Shown in pieces: positions 18,202 to 26,075 of a stretch of 64,000 nt of DNA. The stretch covers positions 2,431,001 through 2,495,000 of the forward strand of contig NZ_CP029186.1 of the NCBI RefSeq assembly GCF_003096035.1. Direction: 5' to 3'. The notes under the pieces are model-generated. The model ran no database searches and was not told the DNA's origin. It saw only the letters and a list, made by a program, of their open reading frames with translations. The position numbers and the translations under genes were made by a program. Each line of letters begins with the position of its first letter. Position 1 is the stretch's first letter. The DNA is from Flavobacterium album (GTDB taxonomy: Bacteria; Bacteroidota; Bacteroidia; Flavobacteriales; Flavobacteriaceae).

Positions 18202-20006
18202 AGTGGTAAGTCTATTATAATGGTTGTACCGTTGCCCCGAGTTGTATCTATAGTAAATGTTCCGCCCAGCTGCCCGACTTTCTTTTGGATGGACTGTAGC
18301 CCCATGCCGTCTGATGCATCCAGCGCTTCTTTGTCGAAACCTGTGCCGTTGTCCTCAATTATTATGTTAATGTTGTCGTCATGGTGCGTAAGGTGTATGG
18401 TGGCTTCCGTAGCCTGCGAATGCTTTATGATGTTGGTGGCAAGTTCCTGTACGATCCTGAACAGGGCTATTTCCAGTGCGTTTTCGAGCCTTTCATCAAA
18501 TCCGAATGGAGATACGTGAATGATCAGCTTTCCGGGGACAGATATTTTCTCGGCAAGTTTTGTTATCGCCGGTATCAGCCCTTCGTTGGCAAAAACACCT
18601 GCATTCTTGGCATGGGCCAGGCGGCGTACCTTTTGGTAAGCTTCTTCTATAAGCTCATCAGTTTTTTCGTAAAGGCGGGTCTCTTCGTCCCTTAATTCAT
18701 TCTTTCGCAGTTTAAGGTTCTCAAAATTGATCTTCAGTGTTGCCAGCATGCTCCCCAGGTTGTCGTGAAGGTCGTTGGCAATGCGCTGCCTTTCTTTTTC
18801 CTGGCCTTCCAGCATGATGTCTATACTGTTCAGCTCATAATCTTTCAGTGCCTTCTCAAATTTTTGCTCCTCGATAAGCTTTTCCTGTCGCGAGATCTTT
18901 TCCCTGCGCCGGGCGTTTTTCAGGACCAGCCACCCGATCATAATACCTGTAAGCAGCAGCCCCGTATAGATGTATAGCAAAATTGTCTTGTTTTTATTTT
19001 TATGCTTCAGCTTAATGTTCTCCAGCTCCTTTTCTTTAGTGCGGTACCTGGTCTGGATATCGTTTATGGCGATATTCTGGTCTTCGGTCTTAATGCTGTC
19101 CGAAAACTTTTTGTTGAGCAGCAGGTAATTGTAAGCATTGCCGTAGTCTCCCGCTGCTTCATAATTTTTGTACATGAACTCATAAATGAACATTTTTGTC
19201 TTCAGGACATCATTCTTTATCGGTACACTGTCCGCTTTTTTCAGGTACGCAATGGCACTTTTATGATCGTTCAGGTAGTAGTACGCCGCAGCCTGGTTAA
19301 CATAATTGTGGCATATCTCCGTTATGTTTTGCCTGGCACGGGTTTTATTTTCAGTAAGGTATCTAAAATTTTTTTTGAGGTAAAACAATGCCGAATCGGG
19401 CTTGCCCAGGTCGTTGATATAAAGTGAAGCGAGATTAATATCTATGGTCGACTCCACTTCAGGGTTGTCGGAGATCTTAAGGTAGTGTTTGGCTTTTTTA
19501 AAGTAAGCCAGCCCATCTTTATATTCTTCCGTATCTATTTTAAAAACCGCCAGCCTCGCATAGAGTTCGGCCAGCTTTTTGGGATCATTCGTTTTTTGGG
19601 TATAAGCGATGTACTCGTCAAGGTACTTGTTATAATCGCTTTTGTTTTTTTCCTGGGCGTGCAGCATATAGGCAAGGTCGAAATTTATATCCATCGCCCT
19701 GTCGGTGCTGTCAATGGCCAGGTATAGTTTTTTTGCGGTAAGGTACAGGCCATATGCCTTATCTTCCTGGTTGTTCTTATTGTAGCATTGCGCAAGCAGG
19801 TAATTGTATAGTGCCTTGTCCGGTTTGGAAAAGGCTTTTCCTTTCAGTTTTTCCAGCGCTGCCCTGGCTTTTACATGTTCGCCCGAGGCAATGCTGCTTT
19901 TTATGGATGCAAGTCCGGAATGTTGTGAATAAACCCTGCCGGACAAGCCAATGGCTACCAGCAGGGCTATGGTAAATTTTAAAAATATAAGTGCCTTTTT
20001 TATCAC
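18198..20006 (-). CDS. TPR-containing sensor histidine kinase (HisKA_3 type)
   Basis: A 602-residue kinase with a signal peptide (about 1-27, ending VYSQ), a sensor region of tetratricopeptide-like helices (about 30-310) and one transmembrane segment (about 340-362, ILLYIYTGLLLTGIMIGWLV). A dimerisation and phosphoacceptor segment follows (QRIANDLHDNLGSMLATLKI, His near 416). The HATPase domain has ELATNIIKHSQATEA, EDNGTGFD and GMGLQSIQKKV. It has no GAF or PAS domain. Kinases with TPR sensors and LuxR regulators are common in Flavobacteriia; the signal is unknown. An unknown gene overlaps its start by 4 bp. Confidence 0.92.
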   Translation of the reverse strand: MIKKALIFLKFTIALLVAIGLSGRVYSQHSGLASIKSSIASGEHVKARAALEKLKGKAFSKPDKALYNYLLAQCYNKNNQEDKAYGLYLTAKKLYLAIDSTDRAMDINFDLAYMLHAQEKNKSDYNKYLDEYIAYTQKTNDPKKLAELYARLAVFKIDTEEYKDGLAYFKKAKHYLKISDNPEVESTIDINLASLYINDLGKPDSALFYLKKNFRYLTENKTRARQNITEICHNYVNQAAAYYYLNDHKSAIAYLKKADSVPIKNDVLKTKMFIYEFMYKNYEAAGDYGNAYNYLLLNKKFSDSIKTEDQNIAINDIQTRYRTKEKELENIKLKHKNKNKTILLYIYTGLLLTGIMIGWLVLKNARRREKISRQEKLIEEQKFEKALKDYELNSIDIMLEGQEKERQRIANDLHDNLGSMLATLKINFENLKLRKNELRDEETRLYEKTDELIEEAYQKVRRLAHAKNAGVFANEGLIPAITKLAEKISVPGKLIIHVSPFGFDERLENALEIALFRIVQELATNIIKHSQATEATIHLTHHDDNINIIIEDNGTGFDKEALDASDGMGLQSIQKKVGQLGGTFTIDTTRGNGTTIIIDLPL

Positions 20007-20551
20007 GGTTTCGGTTTGCTAATGATCGTCATTCCTGCTTTACGGGGGTCAAATAAGTCCCATATTTTATTAAGCCCCGTGTTTTCCGGTACGCTTTTAT
20101 CATTGCCTTTTTCAATGGCATGCGCCAGCCATGTGGTAGAAAAAGCTCCTGAAACCTTTACCGTGTTGTATAATGTGTCTGTCTCATTTTGTATAGCATC
20201 TATGTCGGCCTGTGTTTTAGGTTCGTGGAACAATATTATAAGTATGTCATTCACATTCCAGTCAAAAACCGGTGCTAAGGCATGCCGTACCATTGCCGTA
20301 GTAGGTGTAATATTAGGTAGGGGTACAAGCGGGTCGGTAGCGCTGTTCCATAACAGTGCCATTCCGTTTTCGTTGCTGCGGGTCATGTAGATAAGAATGG
20401 CGTTTATTTGCCCGGTAGCGGTAGTTTTTGAAATGTTATGGAATTCGGGGAACGAATAGCTTTCATGGGCTCCCAGTCTCGGAAGCTTGGCGCTAAGTTT
20501 AATTTTGGTAGTGGAAAAAGTTCCTTCGACGGTGTAGGTTAAATCGGGCAT
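20003..20551 (-). CDS. Hypothetical protein coupled to the histidine kinase
   Basis: A 182-residue protein that I cannot assign. It has no signal peptide or membrane helix. The N-terminus is beta-like (LTYTVEGTFSTTKIKLSAKL), the middle hydrophobic (INAILIYMTR, VNDILIILFHEPKT) and the end basic (DPRKAGMTIISKPKP). The stop overlaps the kinase start as ATGA, so it is the first gene of a three-gene operon with kinase and regulator. A role in the same signalling pathway is inference from this coupling only. Confidence 0.65.
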   Translation of the reverse strand: MPDLTYTVEGTFSTTKIKLSAKLPRLGAHESYSFPEFHNISKTTATGQINAILIYMTRSNENGMALLWNSATDPLVPLPNITPTTAMVRHALAPVFDWNVNDILIILFHEPKTQADIDAIQNETDTLYNTVKVSGAFSTTWLAHAIEKGNDKSVPENTGLNKIWDLFDPRKAGMTIISKPKP

Positions 20552-20603
20552 GATATTTTTATTTATTGGTTAGTAAAACAAATTTCAGAAACTTAAAGTA
20601 AAT

Positions 20604-20628
20604 AAAAAATCCCCATTAGTGGGGATTT
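20604..20628 (-). terminator. Terminator after the small membrane protein gene
   Basis: AAATCCCCA-TTAG-TGGGGATTT with a T-run when read on the minus strand, 26 bp after the stop at 20654. Confidence 0.8.
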
Positions 20629-20653
20629 AAGGTTATTTATTTTTAAGAAAACT

Positions 20654-20848
20654 TTAAGAGTTGTCTTTTACGAAATATTTGATAAAAAATAATATTCCTA
20701 TAAAAGCAAGGAAGCCCACGAGTATCCAGTAGCTGCCTTTATAGTATTTTTTATGGAGGGCAAGGTCTTTACGGTATACGTAGATCATCGTTATTATGAA
20801 TGCCACCAAGAAAGTACCGGCAAAAATCCACTGGCCTGTTGTAAACAT
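20654..20848 (-). CDS. Small two-helix membrane protein
   Basis: A 64-residue protein with two hydrophobic helices (about 6-24, WIFAGTFLVAFIITMIYVY, and 40-58, WILVGFLAFIGILFFIKYF) joined by a basic loop (RKDLALHKKYYKG). I chose the ATG at 20848: an upstream TTG at 20866 would place the candidate -7 box inside the coding sequence. Function unknown. Confidence 0.7.
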   Translation of the reverse strand: MFTTGQWIFAGTFLVAFIITMIYVYRKDLALHKKYYKGSYWILVGFLAFIGILFFIKYFVKDNS

Positions 20849-20863
20849 GTTGAAATCTTTTTG

Positions 20864-20871
20864 CAAAGCTA
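20864..20871 (-). promoter_or_regulatory. Candidate -7 box of the small membrane protein gene
   Basis: TAGCTTTG on the minus strand (CAAAGCTA on plus) fits TAnnTTTG and lies 15 bp before the ATG at 20848. Confidence 0.4.
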
Positions 20872-20923
20872 CAATTTTACACCTTTATTTCTACTTATTT
20901 TGGAGGGATAAATTACTACTAAC

Positions 20924-21310
20924 ATGAAAAAACAACTCGACTCCGTAAAGCAGTTCCATTCCTCATTCGGGCTGGGCATAAGCGAGGTGCCCAAAGCCGA
21001 CCTTGGGGAAGCTGTGAACCTGCTGCGCTACAACCTTATGAAAGAAGAAAATGAGGAATATCTGGAAGCCGTGCAGAATAACGACCTTGTAGAAATAGCT
21101 GATGCCCTGGGCGATATGCTTTATATCCTTTGCGGCACTATAATAGAACACGGCCTGCAATATAAAATAGAAGAGGTTTTCGATGAGATACAGCGCAGCA
21201 ACATGAGCAAGCTGGGCCCTAACGGACTGCCGATATACCGTGAAGACGGTAAAGTAATGAAAGGCCCTGATTATTTCAAACCCGATTTCACGAAGATACT
21301 GGAGTACTAG
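20924..21310 (+). CDS. MazG-like nucleotide pyrophosphohydrolase
   Basis: A 128-residue all-alpha NTP-PPase. The magnesium-binding EExxE pattern is seen in MKEENEEYLEAV (about residues 44-51), and the paired acidic helix in EIADALGDMLYILCGT (about 60-75). The C-terminal KLGPNGLPIYREDGKVMKGP segment is typical of this single-domain family. Such enzymes hydrolyse (d)NTPs or related nucleotides to monophosphates and pyrophosphate, often as housekeeping; the actual substrate is unknown. Confidence 0.85.
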   Translation: MKKQLDSVKQFHSSFGLGISEVPKADLGEAVNLLRYNLMKEENEEYLEAVQNNDLVEIADALGDMLYILCGTIIEHGLQYKIEEVFDEIQRSNMSKLGPNGLPIYREDGKVMKGPDYFKPDFTKILEY

Positions 21311-21316
21311 CATTCA

Positions 21317-21420
21317 GTCGCAGCCTGCCTGCCGGCATAGGCAGTTCTCAGTTTTCAGTTGAGTGCGTCGGCAAGAGTGGCATTCCCCTCCCTTGGAGGG
21401 GTGCCTGAAAGGCGGGGTGG
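21317..21420. repeat. Intergenic repeat-like block
   Basis: The non-coding stretch contains CTGCCTGCCGGCATAGGCAG, a TCTCAGTTTTCAGTT phrase and CCCCTCCCTTGGAGGGG followed by TGCCTGAAAGGCGGGGTGG. The last part resembles a dispersed intergenic element I associate with flavobacterial genomes; copies elsewhere cannot be checked here. Confidence 0.45.
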
Positions 21421-21476
21421 TTTTAAAAGTTATTGAATGACTTCATAACCTGGAATTACATATAGTATTATCAAAC

Positions 21477-21510
21477 AAAAAGCCCAAAGATTTCAATCCT
21501 TTGGGCTTTT
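21477..21510. terminator. Bidirectional terminator between the MazG-like gene and ilvE
   Basis: AAAAGCCCAAAG and CTTTGGGCTTTT pair exactly around a 10-base loop; A-run and T-run flank the stem on both strands, as suits a convergent pair. Confidence 0.85.
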
Positions 21511-21537
21511 ACATTATGTAATAATTCGCGTCCAATA

Positions 21538-21586
21538 CTGAAAACTGTGGCTGAAAACTGTGGCTGAAAACTGTGGCTGAAAACTG
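21538..21586. repeat. 13-bp tandem repeat
   Basis: The unit CTGAAAACTGTGG occurs three times exactly (21538, 21551, 21564) and then in part (CTGAAAACTG at 21577). It abuts the ilvE stop codon at 21590. Confidence 0.9.
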
Positions 21587-21589
21587 CGA

Positions 21590-22657
21590 CTATATTTTAA
21601 CCGTCCAGCCGAAAGTATCTTCGGCTACCTTATATTGTATATTGGTCAGTTTTTCCTTAAGTTCCAGTGCCATGGAGTTTTCGAGTTTTGGCAGTTCGTG
21701 GTATTTGTCCTGGTAGGAAAAGCCTACTATCGGGTTAATAACCGCAGCGGTACCTGCCCCGAATATCTCTTTCAGCGATCCGTTATCAGCAGCTTCGATC
21801 AGTTCCGATACCAGTACCGGTCGCACTTCTACCTTAATATTCTCGCGCGCCGCCAGCTCAATGATGCTCTTGCGCGTTACACCGTCAAGTATCCTTTCGC
21901 TCACAGGAGCTGTATATAAAGTGTCATTGATCCTGAAGAATACATTCATCGTGCCGGCTTCCTCGAGCTTGGTATGCGTGGCATCATCGGTCCAGATTAT
22001 CTGCTGGTAGCCCATTTCGTTGGCCAGTTTGGTAGGATAGAATTGTGCGGAATAATTTCCTGCCGCCTTTGCAGCGCCAATACCGCCGTTAGCCGCACGG
22101 CTGTAATGCTCGGCAATGATCACTTTAACCTCTCCAGAATAGTAGGAGCGCGCAGGGGAGAGTATGATCATGAAACGGTACTGTGTAGACGGGGCTGCAA
22201 TTACACCCGACCCGATAGCGATCATGAACGGCCTTATATATAACGAATTCCCGAGGCCTTTTTTAACCCATTCTTTTTCGATCTCGATAAGTTTTTTCAT
22301 GCCGCCGATAAACACCTCTTCGGGCACTGATGGCATGGCAAGCCTTTCGGCAGATTTATTAAATCGATCGAAATTTTCCTCAGGGCGAAAAAGCCATACG
22401 TCATCATTGGTATCCTTATAGGCTTTCATGCCTTCAAAAATAGCCTGTCCGTAGTGGAATACTTTTGCCGAAGGGTCTATAAGAAACGGCTCATAGGGCT
22501 TTATTACGGGCTTTTCCCACGCTCCATTCCTGAAATCGCACACCAGCATATGGTCTGTAAATGTGTTCCCGAATGAGAGGTTTTCGAAATCGACAGCGCC
22601 AATATGGCTGGTCGCCGACTTATTAATAATAATATCAGAAGTAGAGTTATCGCCCAT
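21590..22657 (-). CDS. ilvE: Branched-chain amino acid aminotransferase
   Basis: A 355-residue class IV (fold type IV) PLP aminotransferase of the longer BCAT type. Visible motifs are FHYGQAIFEGMKAY near residue 70, SLYIRPFMIA near 145, NYSAQFYPTKLANEMGYQQ near 205, where the lysine is the likely PLP Schiff base, and EEAGTMNVFF and LDGVTRKSII in the cofactor-binding half. It interconverts Leu, Ile and Val with their 2-oxo acids. It is not in an ilv operon here. Confidence 0.95.
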   Translation of the reverse strand: MGDNSTSDIIINKSATSHIGAVDFENLSFGNTFTDHMLVCDFRNGAWEKPVIKPYEPFLIDPSAKVFHYGQAIFEGMKAYKDTNDDVWLFRPEENFDRFNKSAERLAMPSVPEEVFIGGMKKLIEIEKEWVKKGLGNSLYIRPFMIAIGSGVIAAPSTQYRFMIILSPARSYYSGEVKVIIAEHYSRAANGGIGAAKAAGNYSAQFYPTKLANEMGYQQIIWTDDATHTKLEEAGTMNVFFRINDTLYTAPVSERILDGVTRKSIIELAARENIKVEVRPVLVSELIEAADNGSLKEIFGAGTAAVINPIVGFSYQDKYHELPKLENSMALELKEKLTNIQYKVAEDTFGWTVKI

Positions 22658-22691
22658 TATAAGTAGGAGTGTTAGGTTAGTCGTGTTAAAG

Positions 22692-22699
22692 CAAATTTA
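22692..22699 (-). promoter_or_regulatory. Candidate -7 box of ilvE
   Basis: TAAATTTG on the minus strand (CAAATTTA on plus), 34 bp before the ATG at 22657. Confidence 0.4.
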
Positions 22700-22801
22700 C
22701 TAAAAAAACATCTCGCAGGCGCTTTTCGGCAAAATAATAGAGAATTAAAAATTAAAACCCTGAAAGGAAGAAGAATAAACAAAATAATTAGCAGATTGCT
22801 G

Positions 22802-22829
22802 TTGCAGGTTTCAACTTTCTGTATATTTG
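22802..22829 (+). promoter_or_regulatory. Promoter of the DUF4920 operon
   Basis: TTG (22802-22804), 17-bp spacer, TATATTTG (22822-22829) fits the Bacteroidota TTG/TAnnTTTG promoter. It lies within the 5' extension of the longer open frame and supports the internal ATG at 22856 as the real start. Confidence 0.65.
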
Positions 22830-22855
22830 CCGGTGAAAACCAATTTGTGCTCAAA

Positions 22856-23503
22856 ATGAAAAAATCAATTGTATTGGCTATGGCTTTGATCGCTTTTACG
22901 GCCTGCCAGAAAAATAAGGAAACAGAAGTAAAAACTGAAGAAACGGTTATCGAGACCGGCAAAGATACTGTGCATGTGGATACAGATACAGTTTCCGCTG
23001 CCGAAACCGAAAAACCGGCAGATGCTGTAGCTGCAACACCTGCGCCTGCTGTTGAAGAAAAAGCAATAGAGGTTGTGAAGCCTGCTACAGACATAAAAGT
23101 GGAATATGCCTCTTTTGGCGCAAAAATAAAGGCAGACAAGGCGCTGACCAAGGAGCAGATGATCCAGAAGTATAAAAGCCTTAAAGTGGGCGACACCGTT
23201 GCCGTGAAATTCAAATCGAAGATCAAGGATGTGTGCCAGAAAAAAGGCTGCTGGATGGCAATGGAGCTTCCGGGCGGTAAAGAGTCATTCGTGAAATTCA
23301 AGGATTATGCATTTTTCGTTCCGCTTAATGCTGCTTCATCTGAAGCCATTGTTAGCGGAAAGGCATTCGTGAGTGAAACTTCAGTAGCGCAGTTAAGGCA
23401 TTACGCTAAAGACGGTGGGAAATCGGAAGCGGAGATTGCAAAGATAACCCAGCCTGAAATGGAATATAAATTCATGGCCGATGGCGTACTTATCAGTAAA
23501 TAA
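22856..23503 (+). CDS. DUF4920 lipoprotein
   Basis: A 215-residue lipoprotein starting MKKSIVLAMALIAF with lipobox FTAC (Cys about 17). A long Glu/Thr/Ala-rich linker (about 20-80) precedes a conserved DUF4920 domain (about 85-215) with VKFKSKIKDVCQKKGCWM; the CxxxxCW motif suggests metal or redox chemistry, not established. I use the ATG at 22856 rather than one 60 bp upstream, because the upstream part contains the promoter. The stop overlaps the next start (TAATG), indicating coupling with the CxxCH lipoprotein. Confidence 0.85.
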   Translation: MKKSIVLAMALIAFTACQKNKETEVKTEETVIETGKDTVHVDTDTVSAAETEKPADAVAATPAPAVEEKAIEVVKPATDIKVEYASFGAKIKADKALTKEQMIQKYKSLKVGDTVAVKFKSKIKDVCQKKGCWMAMELPGGKESFVKFKDYAFFVPLNAASSEAIVSGKAFVSETSVAQLRHYAKDGGKSEAEIAKITQPEMEYKFMADGVLISK

Positions 23504-23955
23504 TGAGAAAGCTGTTCCTGTTGCCGGTATGCTGCCTGGCTTTTACCGCCTGCCAAAAAAAGGCGGAAGAAGCAGTTAAGGCTGAGCCGGAAAAAAAAGA
23601 GGCTTGTGCCAAAAAAGATTTTAAAATGTATGAGATGTCAGAAATGGCAGGGCTCATGGAGCAGATGTATGCCGATAACATGCATCTTAAGGAACGCATT
23701 GTTGCCGGCGATACCATTGGCGAATTTCCGCAGCATTTCCTGAAGATACATGCTTCTGTAATGACTGATGAAAGCGATAACGATGCTTTTTTTAAGGAAC
23801 AGGCTGCAAAGTTTATTAAGGCGCAGGAGCTTATATATAAGGACTCGCTGAACGCTAAAAAGCACTTTAATGAAGCCGTTTCTACCTGTGTAAAATGCCA
23901 TGAGCAAAAATGTGAAGGGCCGATACCGAGGATAAAAAAACTTTACATAAAATAA
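23503..23955 (+). CDS. Lipoprotein with a C-terminal CxxCH haem-type motif
   Basis: A 150-residue lipoprotein (lipobox FTAC, Cys about 17; then Lys/Glu-rich linker). The mature part is mainly helical and ends with STCVKCHEQKCEGPIPRIKK. CVKCH fits the covalent haem c attachment motif CxxCH, and the preceding helices (HLKERIVAGDTIGEFPQHFLKIHASVM) have His/Met residues that could be the distal ligand. This resembles small cytochrome c'-like or uncharacterised haem proteins; no family is certain. It overlaps DUF4920 by 1 bp and abuts mnmD. Confidence 0.72.
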   Translation: MRKLFLLPVCCLAFTACQKKAEEAVKAEPEKKEACAKKDFKMYEMSEMAGLMEQMYADNMHLKERIVAGDTIGEFPQHFLKIHASVMTDESDNDAFFKEQAAKFIKAQELIYKDSLNAKKHFNEAVSTCVKCHEQKCEGPIPRIKKLYIK

Positions 23956-24618
23956 TTGAAAAGGGAAATCATCACCACTGATGACGGGTCGGTAACGATA
24001 TATCTTCCGGAAATGGAGGAGACCTACCATTCTAAATTCGGTGCCATACAGGAAGCAAATCACGTATTCATACAAAATGGGCTGGCTTTAACCGAAGGCC
24101 GGCCCATTGCTGTCCTGGAAATGGGCTTCGGAACAGGGCTGAATGCTTTTATAACATTCCTTGAATCCGTTAAAAACAATCAGGCGATAGAATACACCGG
24201 AGTAGAAGCCTACCCTGTGGAACCCGCTGAAGCCGCTCAGCTGAACTATGTAAATGAGCTTAATGCCGATGCTTACAGGGAACAATTTAGCCTGATGCAT
24301 ACCGCCGGATGGGATGAAGCGGTAGCCATAAACAATAATTTTTCGTTAATTAAACGGAAACAATTCTTCGCTGACATCAATGATGTTAACAAATTCGATT
24401 TGATCTATTTTGATGCTTTCGGCTATCCCAGCCAGCCTGAACTGTGGAGTGAGGAAATATTCAAAAAGATGTTTGCTGCGCTCAAAAAGGACGGGATATT
24501 AGTTACTTACGCCTGCCGCGGTGTTATAAAAAGAGCTATGCAGGCGGCAGGATTCACTACCGAAAAGTTACCCGGAGCACCCGGAAAGCGCGAAATGCTG
24601 CGCGCCAGGAAATCTTAA
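23956..24618 (+). CDS. mnmD: MnmD-type tRNA U34 methyltransferase
   Basis: A 220-residue protein of the DUF752/MnmC N-terminal-like family acting alone, i.e. MnmD, which methylates 5-aminomethyl(-2-thio)uridine at tRNA position 34 with S-adenosylmethionine. The SAM-binding segment is VLEMGFGTGLNAF (about 50-62), followed by YTGVEAYPVEP and the DLIYFDAFGYPSQPELWSEE segment typical of the family. It begins with TTG directly after the preceding stop; the next in-frame ATG would remove the conserved start, so TTG is preferred. The FAD oxidase half of MnmC is absent. Confidence 0.88.
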   Translation: MKREIITTDDGSVTIYLPEMEETYHSKFGAIQEANHVFIQNGLALTEGRPIAVLEMGFGTGLNAFITFLESVKNNQAIEYTGVEAYPVEPAEAAQLNYVNELNADAYREQFSLMHTAGWDEAVAINNNFSLIKRKQFFADINDVNKFDLIYFDAFGYPSQPELWSEEIFKKMFAALKKDGILVTYACRGVIKRAMQAAGFTTEKLPGAPGKREMLRARKS

Positions 24619-24679
24619 CTTATTGTTAAATACTTAATAATTTACGATTTCTTACAATAAAAAATAATTACTATTTCGA

Positions 24680-24707
24680 TTGAGTAATGATTTTTTTGCT
24701 ACATTTA
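24680..24707 (+). promoter_or_regulatory. Candidate promoter of the 64-residue gene
   Basis: TTG (24680-24682), 17-bp spacer, TACATTTA (24700-24707), one mismatch from TAnnTTTG; 45 bp before the ATG. Confidence 0.45.
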
Positions 24708-24752
24708 CATATTCGTTCTTATCACCTTATCACTTTAATAATTTAACGGATT

Positions 24753-24947
24753 ATGCCCAGACCTATGTTTACCTATACAAAGCAAGTCCTGGAGAATGTG
24801 AGTTTTGATCCCAAGCTGTTTTGTAAAGAAGTCGAGAAGGCAATCAAGATTTTATTGCCTTACGAGATCGAGCAATTGATAGACTGGCTTCATAATTTCA
24901 CGACCGAAAAGCCCGAGCTGAAAGCCTGTCTTATCTATGTCGAATAA
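24753..24947 (+). CDS. Conserved hypothetical 64-residue protein
   Basis: A small soluble protein, MPRPMFTYTKQVLENVSF..., predicted mostly helical (FCKEVEKAIKILLPYEIEQL). I recall near-identical short ORFs in many Flavobacterium genomes, but I know no function. It has its own promoter-like sequence and terminator, so it is an independent transcription unit. Confidence 0.8.
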   Translation: MPRPMFTYTKQVLENVSFDPKLFCKEVEKAIKILLPYEIEQLIDWLHNFTTEKPELKACLIYVE

Positions 24948-24952
24948 TAAGT

Positions 24953-24979
24953 AAAAAGGAGCCAATTGCTCCTTTTTTT
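24953..24979 (+). terminator. Terminator after the 64-residue gene
   Basis: AAAAAGGAGC-CAATT-GCTCCTTTTT with T-run, 6 bp after the stop; the A-run makes it potentially bidirectional, also serving oxyR. Confidence 0.88.
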
Positions 24980-25019
24980 ATTCCCGTTGAGGCCCATTAT
25001 GTCTGGTAACCCGATACTA

Positions 25020-25967
25020 TTATTTTTTATGAAGCGGACTTGTAATATCTACATTCTGGAATGTTATAGCGCCCTTTACCACACCTGCTATTGTATTGCG
25101 CAGCGCTTCGATAAGATGAAGTTTCAGCTCTTTTTTAGAGTAGATAAGGCTCACCTCGCGCGACGGCCTTGGCTCTTTAAAATGACGGAGCTTTTGGGTT
25201 GCCTTTTCTCCCATATCGAGGGTGTTGAGGTAAGGAAGCAATGTCATGCCAAGCCCTTCGTCTACCAGCTTGATCATGGTCTCAAAACTGCCGCTTGCAA
25301 TCTGGAAATGGTGCTCCTCAGGCATTATCGATGACTTACAGATATTCAGCACGTTGTTCGTAAAGCAGTGGCCGTCCTGTAGCAGCAATACGTTGCTGAG
25401 GTTCATTTCAAGGTCTTCAACCTCAAACTCCTTCTTATTGTACGAAGCGTTATTTTCGGGTACATAGGCTACAAATGGCTCGTAGTACAGCACTATTTCT
25501 TTAATGCTTTCCTCTTCCAATGGAGTAGCGGCAATAGCGGCATCAAGCTGTCCGTTTTTAAGCATCTTTATGATCTCCTCAGTCGTGTGTTCTTCAATTA
25601 CGAGGTTGACTTTAGGGTACTTATTGATAAAATTGGACATGAACATCGGCAGTAGCGTCGGCATGATAGTAGGTATTATGCCAACCCTGAATTCACCGCC
25701 TACGTAGCCTTTTTGCTGGTCGACAATATCTTTTATGCGGCCGGATTCATTAACGATATTCCGTGCCTGGGTAACTATTTTCTGGCCCACTTCGGTAAGC
25801 TGGATAGGCTTTTTGCCCCGGTCGAATATCTGGATATCAAGTTCCTCTTCCAGTTTTTGTATCTGCATGCTCAATGTGGGCTGGGTCACAAAACATTTTT
25901 CTGCCGCGAGGGTAAAATTTTTATGTTCGGCAACAGCCAGGACATAGTATAACTGGGTAATTGTCAT
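25020..25967 (-). CDS. oxyR: LysR-family peroxide sensor OxyR
   Basis: A 315-residue LysR regulator. The N-terminal winged helix-turn-helix spans about 1-60 (FTLAAEKCFVTQPTLSMQIQ), followed by the linker helix and the two-lobed effector domain. The segment LQDGHCFTNNVLNICKS has two cysteines nine residues apart, the same spacing as Cys199 and Cys208 of E. coli OxyR, which form the peroxide-sensing disulfide. The preceding DGH is also conserved. It is divergent from dps, a classic OxyR target, with a shared 108-bp region. Confidence 0.94.
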   Translation of the reverse strand: MTITQLYYVLAVAEHKNFTLAAEKCFVTQPTLSMQIQKLEEELDIQIFDRGKKPIQLTEVGQKIVTQARNIVNESGRIKDIVDQQKGYVGGEFRVGIIPTIMPTLLPMFMSNFINKYPKVNLVIEEHTTEEIIKMLKNGQLDAAIAATPLEEESIKEIVLYYEPFVAYVPENNASYNKKEFEVEDLEMNLSNVLLLQDGHCFTNNVLNICKSSIMPEEHHFQIASGSFETMIKLVDEGLGMTLLPYLNTLDMGEKATQKLRHFKEPRPSREVSLIYSKKELKLHLIEALRNTIAGVVKGAITFQNVDITSPLHKK

Positions 25968-25970
25968 GAT

Positions 25971-26002
25971 ATAGATTTTTATGATAAAATTATAAAAACG
26001 AT
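25971..26002. promoter_or_regulatory. Possible OxyR operator in the oxyR-dps region
   Basis: An imperfect inverted repeat, ATAGATTTTTATGAT (25971-25985) against ATTATAAAAACGAT (25989-26002), centred 17 bp upstream of oxyR. The ATAG ends recall the OxyR half-site, but the full four-part spacing is not met. Confidence 0.35.
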
Positions 26003-26075
26003 TGATATAAACTATTCATTTTGTGGTTAAATTTACAATACTTTTATTGATGTAAAAACCTACAACTATTTAACT

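Noticed and set aside
22672..23301. Open frame of 209 codons antisense to the DUF4920 gene
   Set aside because: Ser/Thr/Val-rich shadow of the Ala/Glu-rich linker; the plus-strand lipoprotein has promoter and lipobox.
25971..26002. A full four-part OxyR binding site
   Set aside because: Only an imperfect palindrome with ATAG at one end is present; the 37-bp four-element spacing of the E. coli motif is not met.
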